Below are positions 7,548 to 9,954 of a DNA stretch of 9,954 bases, one piece after another. The stretch's first letter is position 1. Each line of letters begins with the position of its first letter. The DNA is from Bacteroidales bacterium (lineage in GTDB: Bacteria > Bacteroidota > Bacteroidia > Bacteroidales > SMBSF77), in assembly GCA_021106655.1 (NCBI GenBank), contig JAIOTT010000391.1:1-9954 (forward strand), written 5' to 3'. The notes beneath the pieces were generated by a model. That model was given only the letters and a program-made list of their open reading frames with translations. It did no database searches and was not told the origin of the DNA. The position numbers and the translations under genes were made by a program.

Positions 7548-7756
7548 TGTATGCTTATTTATCTGTCTTTTCAATTCTATTCCCAATGTTAGTTTCTTCA
7601 ATCAGATTACCTTACAAAATTATCATTTTTTTTGAATAATAAATAAATGACCTTTTGGAATTTTTGTATTTTCGTCCTTGTTTTGGAACTCACATTTGAA
7701 GGTATTGCAACAAAAAAATAAAAGAATATTTAATCAAAACCTTAAATCTTTGTTTT
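7548..7756. promoter_or_regulatory. AT-rich divergent promoter region between pbp1A and the GT39-like gene
   Basis: This is non-coding DNA between two divergently read genes, so it should hold both promoters. The Bacteroidota sigma factor recognises a -7 box of form TAnnTTTG. On the minus strand TAATTTTG (complement of 7615-7622) fits exactly and points to pbp1A. On the plus strand TATTTTCG (7667-7674) fits with one mismatch and points to the gene at 7757. I found no convincing TTTG -33 partner at about 19-21 nt for either, so both assignments are weak. No operator or riboswitch is recognisable. Confidence 0.3.
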
Positions 7757-9262
7757 ATGCAAATAAACATTAACATTAAGAATTATTGGCTTAAACATAA
7801 GAAATTTACTTCATTGTGGATTCTTTTATTTAGCGTTCTTGTAATAGTTTATGTTGTTGTAAAAGCTTCAGTTACATCATTTACACATGATGAAAGCTAT
7901 ACGTATCTTCATTACGTTCATATTAGTTTTATGAAAATTATTTCGTATAATCCTGCTGTTTTAAATAATCACATACTAAACTCACTGTTAATTAATTATT
8001 TCGAGTTGTTATTCGGAAATTCAGAACTTGCTTTAAGAGCTCCAAACATAATTGCACTGATAATATATTTGTTGTTCACCTTTTTATTACTTAAAGATTT
8101 AAAGCAGATATTAACTCTTTCAATTTTTATTTTGATGTTTAGTAATCCATATTTGCTTGATTTTTTTGGATTGGCAAGAGGATATGGATTATCTATTGGA
8201 TTTATGATGATGAGTTTATATTATCTCATTCAAATTTTCAAGGAAGATAATCAAAGGAATCAAATACTATTTAATGTTGGAGCTTTTCTGTCAGTATTAA
8301 GCAATTTTGCATTAATAAATTATTACGTAGCTGCACTAATAACTTATAATATTATAAAACTTCTGGACTTTATCGTCAATCCGGATAATGTAAATAAAAA
8401 GTATAACATTTTAAGAATTAATAAATTTCACATTATTTCTGTAGTATTTTTTATAGTTGTTTTATATGAACCTTTTCGAAAGATATTAAAACTTGATCTG
8501 ATTAGTGTTGGTGGTAACACAGGTTTTATTGCAGATACGGTTGGATTCTTAATTCGAAAAACATTTTACTATACACCTATATCTGGTACAACAATAGAGA
8601 TTCTTAAAATTGTTGTTTTATTACCTGTTCTGATTTCCTTATTAATTATCATAATAAACATTTTAAAATCCAATAAAGAGTTTATTAACAATAATAAAAC
8701 TTTACTCATTGTAACTTTCATCTTATTGCTTATTTCTTTTGAGACTGTTATTCAGCATCATCTATTCCAAAATAACTATCTAATTGGGCGCTTTGCACTA
8801 TTTCTGTATCCCCTGTTTATATTGAATATCGGATTTCTTTTGAAATATTTTCTCTCAAAGAGATATAAATATGTAACAAAATCTATCGCTATTGTTCTTA
8901 CAGTCCTATGGTTGTTTAACTTAAGTTTAAATGTCAGCTTAAAATCTTACGAAAAATGGGGATATGAGATGGATACAAAAAAGGCTTTTAAAACATTATT
9001 AACTTACCATGAAGATAATAACCTGCCAAAAAGCGATGTAAAATTGGGAATCAATTGGTTATTTGAGCCAACAATTAACTTTTATCGATCTGTATGGGAA
9101 ATAGATTGGATCTTACCTGCTGACAGAAATGGGCTTAAAGAAAGTGATAATTATTGCTATACCTTTAGGGAAGAATTAAAACCTCAAATACTCCAAGACT
9201 CTGAAATTATCTTTAAATCCAAGAATATAGGAACCATTCTCCTTAAGAATGAAAAGAAATGA
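7757..9262 (+). CDS. GT39/ArnT-like polytopic membrane glycosyltransferase
   Basis: 501 residues with about 10-11 hydrophobic segments (from 20-37 through about 375-393), then a short soluble C-terminus. After the first helix comes THDESYTYLHY (43-53) with the adjacent acidic pair Asp45-Glu46, then NNHILN (70-75), LLFGNSELALRAPN (84-97), GLARGYGLSIGF (138-149) and YLIGRFALFLYPLF (341-354). The DE pair, the N-H-x-L segment, the R-x-P and the A-R-x-Y are in the order seen in the PMT/ArnT (GT39, PMT_2) families, which transfer sugars from polyprenyl phosphate outside the inner membrane. The acceptor is unknown. It is strongly AT-rich and lies on the opposite strand between gldH and pbp1A. It ends 10 nt from the gldH stop (convergent) and is divergent from pbp1A, so it looks like a later insertion. 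The ATG at 7757 gives a short basic N-terminus before the first helix. Confidence 0.88.
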   Translation: MQININIKNYWLKHKKFTSLWILLFSVLVIVYVVVKASVTSFTHDESYTYLHYVHISFMKIISYNPAVLNNHILNSLLINYFELLFGNSELALRAPNIIALIIYLLFTFLLLKDLKQILTLSIFILMFSNPYLLDFFGLARGYGLSIGFMMMSLYYLIQIFKEDNQRNQILFNVGAFLSVLSNFALINYYVAALITYNIIKLLDFIVNPDNVNKKYNILRINKFHIISVVFFIVVLYEPFRKILKLDLISVGGNTGFIADTVGFLIRKTFYYTPISGTTIEILKIVVLLPVLISLLIIIINILKSNKEFINNNKTLLIVTFILLLISFETVIQHHLFQNNYLIGRFALFLYPLFILNIGFLLKYFLSKRYKYVTKSIAIVLTVLWLFNLSLNVSLKSYEKWGYEMDTKKAFKTLLTYHEDNNLPKSDVKLGINWLFEPTINFYRSVWEIDWILPADRNGLKESDNYCYTFREELKPQILQDSEIIFKSKNIGTILLKNEKK

Positions 9263-9272
9263 ATTAGCTAAC

Positions 9273-9749
9273 TCAAGGCAATTGTTCTGCTTTTTCTATT
9301 CTGATCCCCATATCAGTAATTCCGTACAGGGTATCAACCCTCATACCCTGCTCAACTTCAAATTTATATCTCCCTGCCTGAGGGAACCGGAACCTGCTTT
9401 TAAAAAGTATATGGCTTTCCTTCATTTTGCCATAGCCCCTTCCAAGCCACTTCCCTCTCACATCTGCAAGAAAACATTCAAGTGTGTCATGAGCAACTTC
9501 ACCGGAAGGGAAGGTAGTGCTGATGAAAAAGTATATGTTGGCGTCTTTGTAGTTGGTTGTGTTTCTGATGTTAACAAAAAAATTATATGAAAGTGTCAGA
9601 TCATTGATCTCTGTATCAAATTCCAGGATATTATTACGATCCCATGATGCATCATGGATCATTATATTTTTCTCATAAACACGATTTTTATCACAAGCAG
9701 AAAAGGCCAGAATGAGAATTATTAGAAAAGGGAGAGGAATAATCTTCAT
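9273..9749 (-). CDS. gldH: Gliding motility lipoprotein GldH
   Basis: 158 residues, the usual GldH length. A signal peptide (MKIIPLPFLIILILAFSA) ends in a lipobox-like FSAC with the lipidated Cys19, so the mature protein should be a lipoprotein. The family features I recognise are NRVYEK (22-27), SYNFFVNIRNTTNY (54-67), DTLECFLAD (88-96), GKWLGRGYG (99-107), RFPQAGRYKF (121-130), and a C-terminal GITDMGIRIEK (143-153). GldH is needed for gliding in Flavobacterium, but homologues also occur in many non-gliding Bacteroidota, so its presence does not prove motility. Same strand as pbp1A, but separated from it by an opposite-strand membrane glycosyltransferase gene. Stop at 9273-9275. The ATG at 9749 is the natural start because it directly precedes the signal peptide. 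Confidence 0.92.
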   Translation of the reverse strand: MKIIPLPFLIILILAFSACDKNRVYEKNIMIHDASWDRNNILEFDTEINDLTLSYNFFVNIRNTTNYKDANIYFFISTTFPSGEVAHDTLECFLADVRGKWLGRGYGKMKESHILFKSRFRFPQAGRYKFEVEQGMRVDTLYGITDMGIRIEKAEQLP

Positions 9750-9778
9750 GAATATGTTTATAATTTAGATTTCATTTT

Positions 9779-9871
9779 TGCCACCAAAGCACTAAAACAC
9801 TAAACCCCTCTAAAGTAAAATGCTAGCATGAACTGTTTTGTGGAATTTTGTGTTTTGGTGTTTTTGTGGCA
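9779..9871. repeat. Inverted repeat with central ATGCTAGCAT palindrome
   Basis: The left arm, TGCCACCAAAGCACTAAAAC and following bases (9779-9804), matches the reverse complement of the right arm (9846-9871, ending TGTTTTTGTGGCA) at 22 of 26 positions. Midway lies a perfect 10-bp palindrome, ATGCTAGCAT (9820-9829), whose centre coincides with the centre of the whole element within 1 bp. The arms carry repeats of the CACnAAA type, like CCACAAAGACACTAAGACAC repeats I recall from Bacteroidota intergenic regions. It lies 29 nt upstream of the gldH start and separates gldH from the preceding reading frame. No coding capacity is seen. Confidence 0.75.
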
Positions 9872-9902
9872 TTTCTTTAAACTCTTACAATAAGGATATG
9901 AT

Positions 9903-9954
9903 TTATTTGTCAAAACGCGTCAGGTCATCCTGGCCGACTACATTTTCAAAATCA
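9903..9954 (-). CDS. C-terminal tail of an upstream gene, possibly PSP1-domain protein RicT
   Basis: Reading leftwards from the window edge, one minus-strand frame gives DFENVVGQDDLTRFDK followed by TAA at 9905-9903. The codons (GTC, GGC, CAG, CTG, CGT) look like those of the housekeeping genes here and unlike the AT-rich spacer that begins right after the stop. I infer the end of a real gene reading in the same direction as gldH. The PSP1/RicT protein is, as far as I recall, commonly encoded just upstream of gldH in Bacteroidota, and a tail ending in a LTRFD-like motif would suit it. Sixteen residues cannot identify a family, so that naming is tentative. Confidence 0.5.
   Translation of the reverse strand, partial: DFENVVGQDDLTRFDK

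Noticed and set aside
9261..9275. TTAGCTAA palindrome between the convergent stops of the GT39-like gene and gldH
   Set aside because: An 8-bp AT-rich palindrome with no loop cannot form a useful hairpin and is expected by chance.
9249..9590. Plus-strand open frame of 113 codons overlapping the end of the GT39-like gene
   Set aside because: It is antisense to gldH, whose protein is clearly recognisable. The plus-strand reading is a shadow.

Overview
The window looks like chromosomal DNA of a member of the Bacteroidota. The strongest evidence is a GldH-type gliding-motility lipoprotein gene (9273-9749, minus), a class A penicillin-binding protein of the type usual in this phylum (5222-7468, minus), AT-rich intergenic DNA, no strong Shine-Dalgarno sequences, and four different palindromic intergenic repeats of a kind I associate with Bacteroidota genomes. 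The genus cannot be fixed from the sequence. I see no transposase, integrase, phage gene, CRISPR array, tRNA or rRNA.

Left part (1-2445, minus strand): a three-gene run reading right to left. It has a SAM-dependent methyltransferase, a polytopic GT-C-like membrane protein starting 1 nt after the methyltransferase stop, and the first 63 codons of a second copy of that membrane protein, cut by the window edge. The two membrane proteins are tandem paralogues (37 of 63 aligned N-terminal residues identical).

Middle (2446-3481): a single plus-strand FkbM-family methyltransferase gene, with a ~100-bp C/G-rich palindromic repeat just upstream of its start and a nested palindromic repeat just after its stop. 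The open frame extends upstream into the first repeat. The real start is probably the ATG at 2626.

Right part (3482-9954): reading on the minus strand there is the C-terminal tail of an unidentified protein (9903-9954, possibly the PSP1/RicT protein often found upstream of gldH), then gldH, pbp1A and a 570-aa GT-C-like membrane protein. A 501-aa GT39-like membrane glycosyltransferase gene (7757-9262) lies on the opposite strand between gldH and pbp1A. It looks like an insertion into an otherwise conserved cell-envelope block. Palindromic repeats sit upstream of pbp1A and upstream of gldH.

The theme is cell-envelope and surface-glycan building: peptidoglycan polymerisation (PBP1A), a gliding/secretion lipoprotein (GldH), four polyprenyl-phosphate-sugar-type membrane transferases (one partial) and two methyltransferases that could decorate glycans or lipids. 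Substrates cannot be read from the sequence. I did not find a clearly new biological system. The most interesting points are the arrangement of repeats around opposite-strand accessory genes and the clustering of different GT-C-like proteins.
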